Shown here: piece by piece, positions 19,973 through 28,146 of the stretch
Numbering within the stretch: position 1 is the stretch's first letter
Layout of the letters: each line of letters opens with the position of its first letter
Source: Solirubrobacter deserti
GTDB taxonomy: Bacteria > Actinomycetota > Thermoleophilia > Solirubrobacterales > Solirubrobacteraceae
Reading direction: 5' to 3'
Length of the DNA stretch: 59,534 bases
Assembly: GCF_027587175.1 (NCBI RefSeq)
Contig: NZ_JAPCID010000050.1
Coordinates: forward strand, 1 to 59,534
Made by a program: the position numbers and the translations under genes
The notes under the pieces: generated by a model
Database searches by the model: none
What the model was told of the DNA's origin: nothing
What the model saw: only the letters and a program-made list of their open reading frames with translations

Positions 19973-21811
19973 ATGCTTCGCCGCCTTCCCGTCATCGCCG
20001 TGTTGCTCCTGCTGTCCTTGAACGCGACCGCGCGTGCCGGGACCATCACCGTGCGGTCCGACCCGCCCGGAGCCGGCACGATCACCGGTGACGCCTACGT
20101 GTACTCGCCCAGGGGCGGCGGCTCGTGGAGTCGGGTCCTGAACTGCGGGATCACCTGCACGGCCCCCCTCTCCACCGTGCACGTGTGCACCGGCCCGGAG
20201 GATGACCGAACCTGCCAGGACGAGCCGACCGCTGTCCGGATGCGCGCGGCCGCCAAGGCCGGATGGACGTTCAACTCCTGGAGCGGATGCGTCGTGCGCT
20301 CGGACGGCTACTGCCACACCGACGGCGGGGAGGAGTCAACGCTCGACGTCATCGCCCGGTTCACCGACACCGGGGCGCCAGACGTGGAGCTGGCGCCCCA
20401 GGCGCCGGGTGACCGGCTGGCGTCGCAGCCGTGGCGCTTCACCGCGACGGCGAGCGACAACTCCGGAGCCGTCAGCGTGACGTTCGCGGTCGGCGACCGC
20501 ACCATCACCGATCCGCACCCGCCGTTCGACGCCGAGTTCATCGGCTTCGACGCGCCCTCGGTGGTCGTGACCGCGACGGCGTCCGACGCGGCAGGCAACT
20601 CCCGCGTGTCGAGTCAGACGTACCTCGTCGACCGCACACCGCCGGCCGTGAGCATCGTCCGCGGGCCGGCGCTGTCGGCGACCGGCACCGCTGAGGTCGT
20701 CTTCGCCTACGACGACAAGGAGGCGGCGGCGGTCCGTTGCCGCATCGACGCGGACCCGTACGACGCGTGCACGAGCCTGAGCCAGCGCACGCACCGGGCC
20801 GAACGCATCGCCGACGGCGAGCACGTCTTCGAGGTGGCGGCCGAGGACGCGTACGGCAACGTGCGGGTCGCCCGGCACACGTTCCGCGTCGACACGACGC
20901 CGCCGGAGACGGCGATCCCGGTCGGGCACGGCCACGGCATCGAGACCAGCCAGACCGACGCGTACTTCGAGTTCGCCAGCAGCGAGGCCGGGCGCTTCGA
21001 GTGCCGCCTGGACACGGCGCCGTTCGCGGCGTGCGCGGCCAAGCTGACGTTGAGCGGCCTCGCCGATGGTCCGCACACGCTCGAGGTCCGGGCCGTGGAC
21101 GTCGCGGGCCATCGCGATCCCACGCCGGCCACGCGCACGTGGACGATCACCGCCGACCTCGACCGGGACGGCTTCCGCGCCGGCCAGGACTGCGACGACG
21201 CCGATCCGGCGGTGCACCCGTCCGCGCCGGAGGTCCCCGCCAACGGGCGCGACGAGAACTGCGACGGCGTCGACACGCAGGCGCCGCCGGCGCCGCCGCC
21301 TCCGCCGCCCAGCCGTGACCGTGACGAGGACGGCTACAACGTCCCGCAGGACTGCGACGACGCCGACGCCACCGTCAACCCGGGCGCCCGCGACGCCCCG
21401 GGCGACGCCGCGGACGAGGACTGCAGCGGCTCGCCCGAGCCGTGGCCGGTGCTGCGCTCGTACGTGCGCATGCCGGTGCAGTGGGCCGCGCGCGATCCGC
21501 GCTCGAACGTGCTGCGCCTGGAGCTCACCGACCTCCCGCGCGGGACGGTGGTGACGGTGTCGTGCGCAAGCCGCAAGCGCGGCGTCTGTCCGTACAAGAG
21601 CCGCCGCCACACGGCCGCGCGGGCCGGCACGCTGGTCGTGCGCAAGCCGTTCGGGGCGCGCCGGCTTCCGGCGGGGACGCGGATCGAGATTACGGCGCAG
21701 CCGCGGGAGGCGATCGGTCTCGTGGTGAGCTTCGTGCTGCGTGCGGGTGCGGTGCCCAAGCGCACCGAGCGCTGCCTGGCACCGGGCGCGACGAAGCCGA
21801 GCGCGTGTTGA
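19973..21811 (+). CDS. Secreted protein with Ig-like repeats and MopE-type metal-binding motifs
   Basis: About 612 residues. Signal peptide MLRRLPVIAVLLLLSLNATARA with a cleavage site near residue 22. Several beta-sandwich repeats follow, with bacterial Ig-like boundaries (VDRTPPAVSI, VDTTPPETAI). Two copies of the MopE-type motif come next (DRDGFRAGQDCDDADPAVHP and DEDGYNVPQDCDDADATVNP), separated by a Pro-rich linker, then a C-terminal beta domain. MopE-type motifs resemble calcium-binding repeats. Its stop overlaps the start of the toxin-like gene (TTGA), so the two are coupled. ATG 19973 is set by the -10 six nt upstream and by the signal peptide. Likely a surface or matrix protein. Confidence 0.8.
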   Translation: MLRRLPVIAVLLLLSLNATARAGTITVRSDPPGAGTITGDAYVYSPRGGGSWSRVLNCGITCTAPLSTVHVCTGPEDDRTCQDEPTAVRMRAAAKAGWTFNSWSGCVVRSDGYCHTDGGEESTLDVIARFTDTGAPDVELAPQAPGDRLASQPWRFTATASDNSGAVSVTFAVGDRTITDPHPPFDAEFIGFDAPSVVVTATASDAAGNSRVSSQTYLVDRTPPAVSIVRGPALSATGTAEVVFAYDDKEAAAVRCRIDADPYDACTSLSQRTHRAERIADGEHVFEVAAEDAYGNVRVARHTFRVDTTPPETAIPVGHGHGIETSQTDAYFEFASSEAGRFECRLDTAPFAACAAKLTLSGLADGPHTLEVRAVDVAGHRDPTPATRTWTITADLDRDGFRAGQDCDDADPAVHPSAPEVPANGRDENCDGVDTQAPPAPPPPPPSRDRDEDGYNVPQDCDDADATVNPGARDAPGDAADEDCSGSPEPWPVLRSYVRMPVQWAARDPRSNVLRLELTDLPRGTVVTVSCASRKRGVCPYKSRRHTAARAGTLVVRKPFGARRLPAGTRIEITAQPREAIGLVVSFVLRAGAVPKRTERCLAPGATKPSAC

Positions 21812-23364
21812 CGAACCCCGCGCGGCAACCTGCGGCGGCGCCCGAGGCGCCGTCGCGGGGCGCCGGACCCGCAGCTGCGCCGCTCTCGCGCGGGCTCTCG
21901 CCGTCGGCCGTGCTCGCGCTGCAGCGGACCGCCGGCAACCGCGCGACGACCCGCGCGCTGGGCGGCGGCGGCTCGGCGGTCACCGCGGCGTTCGTGCTCG
22001 CCTTCCTGGACGGCGCGCGCGATCAGCTCGTGGCGGAGGAACTGCACGCACAGCGCGCAAGCCGGCTCGGCGCGCGGCTGCCCGAGCTGTTCTCCAGCCC
22101 CAGCAACCTCCTGCGCTTCCAGTTCGGCTGGAACAAGGGCTTCGCGCACGGGCTCGTCAGCCCGGTGACGGACCTGTTCGAGGTCATGCTCCTCGGCGCC
22201 GACCTCAACCGCCGACTCACGCAGTGGGTCATCACCTCCGGGGTGGAGGTGATGACCTGCGACCGGGCGCGTGTGCTCGCGCAGGCGCAGACCGTCGCGG
22301 TGCGGGCCGCGCTGCTCGACGCCGCGCTGCGGCACGCCCTGGACGACGTGCTCAAGAATCCGGTCGAAGCGGTGCGCGTGCTGCAGTCCCTCGGCGACCA
22401 GCTGACCACGGGCGCCGCCGGGATGGCGAACCGGCTCGGCCGCGAGGCGGTGTCGGGCGCGTTCGAGGTGGCCGAGCAGGACTGGCCCGTGCTGGGGGGG
22501 CAGCTCGGCCGGATCGCGGGCACGATCGCGGTCGAGATCGTCCTCGCCGCCGTGTCGGATGGCCTCGCGCCGCTGGTCCACGCGGGCGTCGCCGCCGTGG
22601 GTCGGCTCGGCCGAGCGGGGCGCGGGCTGCTCGCGGCGGTCGAGGTCATCGCGCGGGCGCTACGGGAGCTGGCGCGCGCCGCCGCGCGAGCGCGCCCGTA
22701 TCTGGCGAGGAGCTTCCGGCCGGTATGGGCGGCGCTGGACCCGTTGTTCGAGGAGGCGGAGGCGCTCGTGCGCATGATTTCGGACGGCGTGCCCGGCGAC
22801 GGGCTCGCCTTCGCGAGCGCAGGCGGGCCAGGCGTCCCGTCGCCCCCCGGGTCCTGGCCGGCCTCGAAGGGCGGCGGCGCGGTGCTGGCGGAGACGGTGG
22901 GGCCGGACGGCGCGACGATCATCCGCGGGCCGGTGGGGCCGCCGCTCGGCCGCAAGTACCTCGAGCGGCTGCTGCCGCCGTCGGTCGAGGTCGATCTGAA
23001 GGGCTGGGAGCGCGCGCACAGCCGCGGCAACAACCTCGGGACCGAGAGCGCGGCGGGCATCCGCTACGCGCCGCCCAAGGTCAACCAGGAGCTGCAGCGG
23101 CTGGGCGTCGAGGATCACATCGCGGGGCTGTACGGCCAGCGAGCCGACGGCGTCGAGGTGATCCTCACGACCGTCACGCGGTCGCATCCGGGGACGCTGC
23201 GCCTGGCGTCGATCGAGTACGAGGTGACGCTCGTGCGCGACGGCAAGAGCCTGCGCGCCTACGGCGCGTCGATCACGGTCGGGCGGGACGATCCCACTCG
23301 GGTGGCCGCCGACGCCTGGGACGTCGCCACGGCCGTGATGGAGGCGGACGGATGGCTGAAGTGA
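21805..23364 (+). CDS. Polymorphic-toxin-like / contractile-injection cargo-like protein
   Basis: About 519 residues from GTG 21805 or TTG 21808. The head is an Ala/Pro-rich disordered stretch ending in LSPSAVLALQRTAGNRATTRAL; the LQRxxGN signature is, from memory, common near the N-terminus of proteins linked to extracellular contractile injection systems, often beside DUF4157. The middle (about 60-300) is helical with amphipathic or hydrophobic segments (IAGTIAVEIVLAAVSDGLAP). A Gly/Pro break (about 330-360) leads to a compact C-terminal domain of about 150 residues (PLGRKYLERLLPP, WERAHSRGNNLGTES, GIRYAPPKVNQELQ) resembling the polymorphic toxin type 4 family. No signal peptide. Family assignment is unverified. 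Confidence 0.65.
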   Translation: MLTNPARQPAAAPEAPSRGAGPAAAPLSRGLSPSAVLALQRTAGNRATTRALGGGGSAVTAAFVLAFLDGARDQLVAEELHAQRASRLGARLPELFSSPSNLLRFQFGWNKGFAHGLVSPVTDLFEVMLLGADLNRRLTQWVITSGVEVMTCDRARVLAQAQTVAVRAALLDAALRHALDDVLKNPVEAVRVLQSLGDQLTTGAAGMANRLGREAVSGAFEVAEQDWPVLGGQLGRIAGTIAVEIVLAAVSDGLAPLVHAGVAAVGRLGRAGRGLLAAVEVIARALRELARAAARARPYLARSFRPVWAALDPLFEEAEALVRMISDGVPGDGLAFASAGGPGVPSPPGSWPASKGGGAVLAETVGPDGATIIRGPVGPPLGRKYLERLLPPSVEVDLKGWERAHSRGNNLGTESAAGIRYAPPKVNQELQRLGVEDHIAGLYGQRADGVEVILTTVTRSHPGTLRLASIEYEVTLVRDGKSLRAYGASITVGRDDPTRVAADAWDVATAVMEADGWLK

Positions 23365-23365
23365 G

Positions 23366-23379
23366 CGAACGTATGTTCG
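23366..23379 (+). promoter_or_regulatory. LexA (SOS) box
   Basis: CGAAC-GTAT-GTTCG, a perfect match to the Gram-positive/actinobacterial LexA site CGAACN4GTTCG. It begins 1 nt after the stop of the toxin-like gene and ends 2 nt before a TACGAT -10 element, so bound LexA would block the small gene's promoter. Confidence 0.8.
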
Positions 23380-23381
23380 TG

Positions 23382-23387
23382 TACGAT
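23382..23387 (+). promoter_or_regulatory. -10 element downstream of the SOS box
   Basis: TACGAT ends 7 nt before ATG 23395, giving a leaderless, LexA-controlled transcript. Confidence 0.6.
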
Positions 23388-23394
23388 GCGCGGC

Positions 23395-23634
23395 ATGGAG
23401 CCCGCCGTACACCGCATCTCGATCCTGCAAGAGCAACCGCCCACGCTGTGGGCCCAGCTGGAGACCGTGCTCGCCGAGGGCGGCAGTCCGCCGATCACGA
23501 TGACGCGCAGCGCGAGCACGATCACCTTCGTCTGCGACACGGGTGACTTCATGCTGCGCGCGCGCGTCGCGGACGCGCTGATGACCGTCTGCGACCACGG
23601 TGAGTGGCGTCGCTGCTTTGCCCCTGAGGACTAG
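23395..23634 (+). CDS. SOS-controlled small protein of unknown function, 79 aa
   Basis: Begins MEPAVHRISILQEQPPTLWAQL. It is soluble-looking with no membrane helix, a mixed alpha/beta pattern and two cysteines (FVCDTGDF and TVCDHGEW). ATG 23395 is preferred to 23386 because a TACGAT -10 precedes it by 7 nt. The perfect LexA box immediately upstream puts it in the DNA-damage response. It follows the toxin-like gene by 30 bp, where immunity genes normally sit, but has its own promoter. It does not resemble the known SOS division inhibitors, which carry a membrane helix. No family recognised. Confidence 0.7.
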   Translation: MEPAVHRISILQEQPPTLWAQLETVLAEGGSPPITMTRSASTITFVCDTGDFMLRARVADALMTVCDHGEWRRCFAPED

Positions 23635-23637
23635 AAT
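23632..23637 (+). promoter_or_regulatory. -10 element upstream of greA
   Basis: TAGAAT overlaps the TAG stop of the SOS small gene and ends 7 nt before the TTG at 23645. Confidence 0.45.
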
Positions 23638-23644
23638 GTTGCGC

Positions 23645-24112
23645 TTGAGCGAACGTGTTGTCATGACCGCCGAGGCCCAGCAGGCGCTGCAGGCCGAGCT
23701 CGAGCACCTGGAGACGGTGGCTCGCAAGGAGATCGCGGACCGCATCAAGACCGCGCGCGAGTGGGGCGATCTCAAGGAGAACTCCGAGTACCACGACGCC
23801 AAGAACGACCAGGCGCACCTGGAGACGAAGATCCTGCGCATCCGGGAGCAGCTGCTCAACGCCGAAGTGCGCGAGGTCGCGACCTCCACGGACTCGGTCG
23901 GGTTCGGCAACAAGGTGGACGTCGAAGACGTCAAGTCCGGCAAGCAGCAGAGCTACACGCTCGTCTCCCCGCCGGAGGCCGCGCCGGCCGAGGGCAAGCT
24001 CTCGATGGACTCGCCCGTCGGCAAGGCGCTGCTCGGCGCGCGCGTGGGCGACACGGTCAAGCTCGAGACGCCGCGCGGCGCCCGCGAGCTGAAGATCGTC
24101 GCTATCGGCTGA
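23645..24112 (+). CDS. greA: Transcription elongation factor GreA
   Basis: About 155 residues. The N-terminal coiled coil carries the GreA signature (REWGDLKENSEYHDAKNDQAHLETKI), whose acidic tip enters the RNA polymerase secondary channel and stimulates cleavage of backtracked RNA. The C-terminal FKBP-like domain follows (VGFGNKVDVEDV ... SPVGKALLGARVGDTVKLETPRG). Possible starts are ATG 23636, TTG 23645 and ATG 23663; TTG 23645 is placed by the TAGAAT -10 seven nt upstream. The 3' end overlaps the convergent epoxide hydrolase gene by 11 nt. Confidence 0.93.
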   Translation: MSERVVMTAEAQQALQAELEHLETVARKEIADRIKTAREWGDLKENSEYHDAKNDQAHLETKILRIREQLLNAEVREVATSTDSVGFGNKVDVEDVKSGKQQSYTLVSPPEAAPAEGKLSMDSPVGKALLGARVGDTVKLETPRGARELKIVAIG

Positions 24113-25124
24113 ACTTCACCAAGCTCTCAACGAGCACGTCGGGCGCTTCCAACGCGGGGAAGTGCCCGCCGTAGCTCGGCGCCTCCCAGCGCTCGATGTC
24201 CGCGAACGCGAGCTCGGCGACCTCGCGCGGGACGTGCACGATCTCCTTCGGGAAGTCCAGGAACGTCAGCGGCACGCGGATCTGCTCGTTGCGCTCGATG
24301 ACCTGGTCGAGCGTGAACCCGCCGTGCAGGCGCGCGTAGTAGGGCCAGAACGAGGTGCCGATCGTCCCGGTCACCCAGTAGATCATCACGGTGGTGAGCA
24401 CGTCGTCGCGGGAGACACCGCGCTCGTCGGTCCAGGACTCGAACTTCTCCGCGATCCAGCTCATCAGCCCGACGGGGGAGTCGAACAGCCCGTAGGCGAG
24501 CGTCTGCGGCTTGGTGCCCTGGATCGCCGTGTAGCCGGCCTCCTCGCGCGTCCACTCCGCCAGCGCCTCGCGGGCCTCGCTCGCCCACTCCGGGAACGTG
24601 GCGGGGTTGCGGATCGGCAGCATGTTCAGGTGCAGCGCGCGGACGGCGTCGGGATACGCCCAGCCCATGTGGCAGCCGATGTGCGCGCCCCAGTCTCCGC
24701 CGGCGACCAGGTAGGAGTCGTGGCCGAGCGCGCCCATCACCTTGTGGAACGCGTCGCCCATGTCCGCCGTGCCCGCGCGGCCAGGCGACCAGCCATAGCC
24801 GGGAAGCGAAGGCACGACCAGCCGGAAGTGCTCGCGCAGCTGCGGGATCACGCGGTGGAACTCCCACACGGTCGAAGGCCACCCGTGCAGCAGCAGCAGC
24901 GGCGGGCCCTCGCCCTCGACGATGCAGTGCACGCCTTCGACGTGCTCGTGCGTGAAGCCGAGCAGTTCCTCCTCGGCGGCGCGCCAGTCGTAGCCGTCGC
25001 GCCAGTAGGCGGCGAGCTCGCGCGCGGCGCTCAGCGCGAAGCCGCCGGGCCCGTCGTCGGGCCAGCGCGTCGCGTCCAGGCGACGACGCAGATCGTCGAG
25101 CACTTCATCGGGGACTCGGTTCAT
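24102..25124 (-). CDS. Epoxide hydrolase-like alpha/beta hydrolase
   Basis: 340 residues with an N-terminal EHN-type segment (LDATRWPDDGPGG ... ELAAYWRDGYDWRAAEEELLGFTHEHVEGVHCIV) and an alpha/beta-hydrolase core: oxyanion HGWPSTVWEF, nucleophile elbow GGDWGAHIG (Asp nucleophile), and C-terminal His in SYGGHFPALE. This is the microsomal/juvenile-hormone epoxide hydrolase architecture, opening epoxides to diols. ATG 25124 overlaps the stop of the M20 amidohydrolase gene (ATGA), so the two are co-translated. Substrate unknown. Confidence 0.88.
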   Translation of the reverse strand: MNRVPDEVLDDLRRRLDATRWPDDGPGGFALSAARELAAYWRDGYDWRAAEEELLGFTHEHVEGVHCIVEGEGPPLLLLHGWPSTVWEFHRVIPQLREHFRLVVPSLPGYGWSPGRAGTADMGDAFHKVMGALGHDSYLVAGGDWGAHIGCHMGWAYPDAVRALHLNMLPIRNPATFPEWASEAREALAEWTREEAGYTAIQGTKPQTLAYGLFDSPVGLMSWIAEKFESWTDERGVSRDDVLTTVMIYWVTGTIGTSFWPYYARLHGGFTLDQVIERNEQIRVPLTFLDFPKEIVHVPREVAELAFADIERWEAPSYGGHFPALEAPDVLVESLVKFSR

Positions 25125-26233
25125 CCAAGGACCTTTCGTGCGACGTCGACGTGCATCCGCGTCCCGATCGCGAGCGCACGCTCGTCGATCACGAACCGCG
25201 GGTGATGATGCGGGAAGGCGCCCCCGGCGCCGATGAACGCGTAGCAGCCGGGCGCCTCGGCGAGGTAGGCGGAGAAGTCGTCGCCGCCCATGATCGGCGC
25301 GAGGTCCGCGAGCTCCTCGGCCGCGACCGAACGGACGAGCTCGACCGCTGCCGCGTCGTTGACCACGGGCGCGTACCCGTAGACGAAGTCGAGCTCGAAG
25401 TCGGCGCGGTGCGCGGCGCAGACGCCGTGCCCGATCTCCTCGATCAGCTTCGGGATCAGCGCGCGCACGTCCGGGTCGAACGAGCGCGCCGTGCCGCGCA
25501 GCACGGCTTCGCCCGGGATCACGTTCGGCGCATCGCCGGCGTGGAAGGACCCGACCGTCACGACCGCGGCCGCGAGCGGATCGAGCCGCCGGGAGACGAT
25601 GTGCTGCAGCGCGCCGACGAGCTCGGCCGCACACGCGACGGTGTCCACCGCCGTGTGCGGGAGCCCGGCGTGCCCGCCGCGCCCGGTCACGCGCAGCTCG
25701 AAGAAGTCCGCCGCGGCCATCCAGTCGCCCGGCACCGCGGCGACCTTCCCGTACTCGAGCGGCGTCCACAGATGGCAGCCGTAGACGAAGTCCACGCCCT
25801 CCATCACGCCCGCCGCGATCAGCTCCCGCGCGCCGCCGGGTGCGAGCTCCTCGCCGTGCTGGAAGATGAACCGCACCTCGCCGCGCGGAACGCCCTCGGC
25901 GGCCAGCGTCGCGGCCGCGCCGAGCAGCATCGCCGTATGCCCGTCGTGCCCGCAGGCGTGCATGGCGCCCGGCCGCTCGGGGGCGAACTCGACGCCGCTC
26001 TCCTCGGTGATCGGCAGCGCGTCGATGTCCGCGCGCAACGCCACCACCGGCCCGGGCTCGGTGCCGGCGAGCCGGCCGAGCACGCTCGTCTCGGTCGGCC
26101 GCGAGACCTCGACGCCGAGCTCGCCGAGCGTCTGCGCGACGAACGCCGACGTCTCGTGCTCGTGGAAGCTGACCTCGGGATGGCGGTGCAGATGGCGCCG
26201 CCATGCGATCACTTGCTCGTGGGTAGGCCTCAC
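25121..26233 (-). CDS. M20-family amidohydrolase (hippurate/N-acyl-amino-acid hydrolase type)
   Basis: About 370 residues. Metal-binding motifs are clear: HACGHDGHTAML, then HGEELAPGGA with the catalytic Glu pair, a dimerisation-domain GRGGHAGLPH, and MGGDDFSAYL near the end. Such enzymes remove acyl groups from amino acids using two metal ions. GTG 26233 (MRPTHEQVIAWRRHLHRHPE) gives the usual start for the family; TTG 26254 is an alternative. The GTG start is only 2 bp from the divergent sodC ATG, so their promoters must interlock. Coupled by ATGA to the epoxide hydrolase. Confidence 0.88.
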   Translation of the reverse strand: MRPTHEQVIAWRRHLHRHPEVSFHEHETSAFVAQTLGELGVEVSRPTETSVLGRLAGTEPGPVVALRADIDALPITEESGVEFAPERPGAMHACGHDGHTAMLLGAAATLAAEGVPRGEVRFIFQHGEELAPGGARELIAAGVMEGVDFVYGCHLWTPLEYGKVAAVPGDWMAAADFFELRVTGRGGHAGLPHTAVDTVACAAELVGALQHIVSRRLDPLAAAVVTVGSFHAGDAPNVIPGEAVLRGTARSFDPDVRALIPKLIEEIGHGVCAAHRADFELDFVYGYAPVVNDAAAVELVRSVAAEELADLAPIMGGDDFSAYLAEAPGCYAFIGAGGAFPHHHPRFVIDERALAIGTRMHVDVARKVLG

Positions 26234-26235
26234 GC

Positions 26236-26787
26236 ATGCGAACACTACGAGCAACGCTCGTGCTCGGCGTCGTGCTGAGCACCGTCGCGGCCGGCGTCGC
26301 GATCGCCGGCGGCGACGACCGCCACAAGGGCCACACGAAGAAGGCGACGGCGACGCTGGTCGACGGGACCGGCAAACGCGTCGGCAAGGTGACGCTCGTG
26401 CAGTTCCGCGGCAAGGTCACGGTCGCCGGCCGCGTCACCGGCATCACGCCCGGCTTCCACGGCTTCCACGTGCACGCCGTCGGCAAGTGCGAGGGTCCGT
26501 CCTTCACGTCCGCGGGCGGCCACTTCAGCGCGCCCGGCCAGGCCCACGGCGCCCACGCCGGCGACCTGCCGCCGCTGCTCGTGAACGCCGACGGCTCCGC
26601 CTCGGCCGCCTTCGAGACCGATCGCTTCACGCTTCAGCAGCTGCGTGACGCCGACGGCAGCGCCCTGATGGTCCACGCGGGCCCGGACAACTTCGCCAAC
26701 ATCCCGGACCGCTACGGCGAGCCGGACGCGGAGACGCTCAACACCGGTGACTCCGGCGCCCGCGTCGCCTGCGGCGTGGTCCGCTGA
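26236..26787 (+). CDS. sodC: Copper-zinc superoxide dismutase, exported
   Basis: 183 residues with an N-terminal signal sequence (MRTLRATLVLGVVLSTVAAGVAIAGG). Metal ligands are present: GFHGFHVHAVGKC (copper His), GGHFSAPGQAHGAHAGD (bridging and zinc His, zinc Asp), and MVHAGPDNFANIP (copper His). The two Cys of the family disulfide (GKCEG and RVACGVV) and the active-site Arg (GARVACG) are also there. It detoxifies superoxide outside the membrane. A TAGGCC hexamer 6 nt upstream of the ATG is a near match to the leaderless pattern. Confidence 0.93.
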   Translation: MRTLRATLVLGVVLSTVAAGVAIAGGDDRHKGHTKKATATLVDGTGKRVGKVTLVQFRGKVTVAGRVTGITPGFHGFHVHAVGKCEGPSFTSAGGHFSAPGQAHGAHAGDLPPLLVNADGSASAAFETDRFTLQQLRDADGSALMVHAGPDNFANIPDRYGEPDAETLNTGDSGARVACGVVR

Positions 26788-26793
26788 GCCGGT

Positions 26794-27738
26794 CTAGCGC
26801 GTGTAGGCCTCGAACGCCCCGTCCGCGAGCGCGCTGGTGTGATCGCGCAGCTCGCGGACGGTGACCGCGAGCCGCTCGCGGTTGTCGGCGTCGGTGGACG
26901 CCGTCGCGCTCACCAGGTGCCCGCGAATGGTGTTGAGCTCGACGATCACGCGCTCGAACTCGTCGCGGTAGTGCTCGAGCTGCTTCTCCATCCGCCGCGC
27001 GACCGTGTGCTGCTCGCGCAGCGCGGCCAGCAGCTCGGCCTTGCCGGCGCGCGCGGTCTCCTCGACGCGCTGCTCGATCACGTGCGGCGGCGTCTCCGAC
27101 AGCGCGTCCCACAGCATCTGCGCCCGCCCGGCCGACGCCTCCAGCGCGCGCACGATCACGTCGATGTCCGGGCCGAGCGACGCGTCCAGCTGCGTGATGC
27201 GCCCGCGCAGGGCGTAGGCCGCCTGCACGTGGCGTGCGAGCGGCGGGACCAGCCGCGGCATCGGCCGCGCCCACGTCAGCTGAGGCTTGGGCGGCGTGAC
27301 GTCGAGCACGTGGGTGCGCACGACGAGGTCGTGCAGCGCGCGGCGCTTGCGCTCGCCGAGCGGCCACAGCACGTCCACGATCCAGACGATGCCGGCCGTG
27401 AACCACCAGGCGAAGCCCTTGAACAGGACCTCGCGGGCCAGGACCGTCCCGATCGCGATCGGCTTGCCGTCGTCGCGCACCACGCGCAGCCCTGAGACCT
27501 GCTTGCCGAGCGTCTGCCCGTTGCGGTCGCCCGGCCGGGTCATGGTGCCGACGTAGTAGACGCCGCCCGCGAGCATCAGCAGCAGCCCGGTGGCGATGCC
27601 CTGCAGCGCAGCGCCGACGAGCACGGCGCCGATCCCGACCGTCGCCAGCAGCGCGAGCCAGACGGCGATGACCATCAGCGCGTCGAGGATCGCGGCTCCT
27701 ACGCGTGCTCCCCAGCTGCCATACCGAGGCGACGACAT
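26794..27738 (-). CDS. RDD-family membrane protein with coiled-coil tail
   Basis: 314 residues. An RDD domain fills about 5-150: the first Arg in SWGARVGAAILDALM, the Asp region DRNGQTLGKQVSGLRVVRDDG, and three or four hydrophobic helices. A long cytoplasmic helical region follows (about 170-310) with many charged residues and coiled-coil character. RDD proteins are poorly characterised; some are linked to ion tolerance. ATG 27738 lies 6 nt after TACGAT on its strand, another leaderless start. It converges with sodC with a 6-bp gap. Confidence 0.82.
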   Translation of the reverse strand: MSSPRYGSWGARVGAAILDALMVIAVWLALLATVGIGAVLVGAALQGIATGLLLMLAGGVYYVGTMTRPGDRNGQTLGKQVSGLRVVRDDGKPIAIGTVLAREVLFKGFAWWFTAGIVWIVDVLWPLGERKRRALHDLVVRTHVLDVTPPKPQLTWARPMPRLVPPLARHVQAAYALRGRITQLDASLGPDIDVIVRALEASAGRAQMLWDALSETPPHVIEQRVEETARAGKAELLAALREQHTVARRMEKQLEHYRDEFERVIVELNTIRGHLVSATASTDADNRERLAVTVRELRDHTSALADGAFEAYTR

Positions 27739-27744
27739 GACCCC

Positions 27745-27750
27745 ATCGTA
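27745..27750 (-). promoter_or_regulatory. -10 element of a leaderless promoter
   Basis: TACGAT on the reverse strand ends 6 nt before ATG 27738 of the RDD gene. Confidence 0.5.
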
Positions 27751-27777
27751 AAGGGTCGACCTGCGAAGGTGACGGGC

Positions 27778-28146
27778 ATGAGCAAGCCTGAGGTGACCAT
27801 TCCGGAGGGTTCACCCTCCTACCAGCTCGAGCTCGAGGACATCACGGTCGGCGACGGCCAGGAGGCCACGGCGGGCTCTACCGTCGAGGTCCACTACGTC
27901 GGCGTGTCCTGGAAGACCGGCCAGCAGTTCGACGCGTCGTGGGACCGCGGCGACACGTTCAAGTTCGGGCTCGGCAAGGGCCAGGTCATCCGCGGCTGGG
28001 ACGAGGGCGTGGCCGGCATGAAGGTCGGGGGCCGGCGGCGGATCACCATCCCGCCGGACATGGCCTACGGCAAGCGTGGCGCCGGCGGCGTCATCGGGCC
28101 GGACGAGACGCTGGTGTTCGTCGTTGACCTGATCGGCGTGCGATGA
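27778..28146 (+). CDS. FKBP-type peptidyl-prolyl isomerase
   Basis: 122 residues, a single FKBP domain: VEVHYVGVSWKTGQQFDASWDRGDTFKFGLGKGQVIRGWDEGVAGMKVGGRRRITIPPDMAYGKRGAGGVIGPDETLVFVVDLIGV. The aromatic active-site pocket (Y, F, D, W, Y) is complete. No signal peptide, so cytoplasmic proline isomerase/chaperone. ATG 27778 has GAAGG in front and is preferred to the in-frame GTG at 27769. The 3' end overlaps the convergent DedA gene by 56 nt. Confidence 0.93.
   Translation: MSKPEVTIPEGSPSYQLELEDITVGDGQEATAGSTVEVHYVGVSWKTGQQFDASWDRGDTFKFGLGKGQVIRGWDEGVAGMKVGGRRRITIPPDMAYGKRGAGGVIGPDETLVFVVDLIGVR

Noticed and set aside
23647-23661. CGAACGTGTTGTC, partly like a second SOS box before greA
   Set aside because: Only the left half-site fits; the right half is not GTTCG. 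It is also inside the likely greA coding start.
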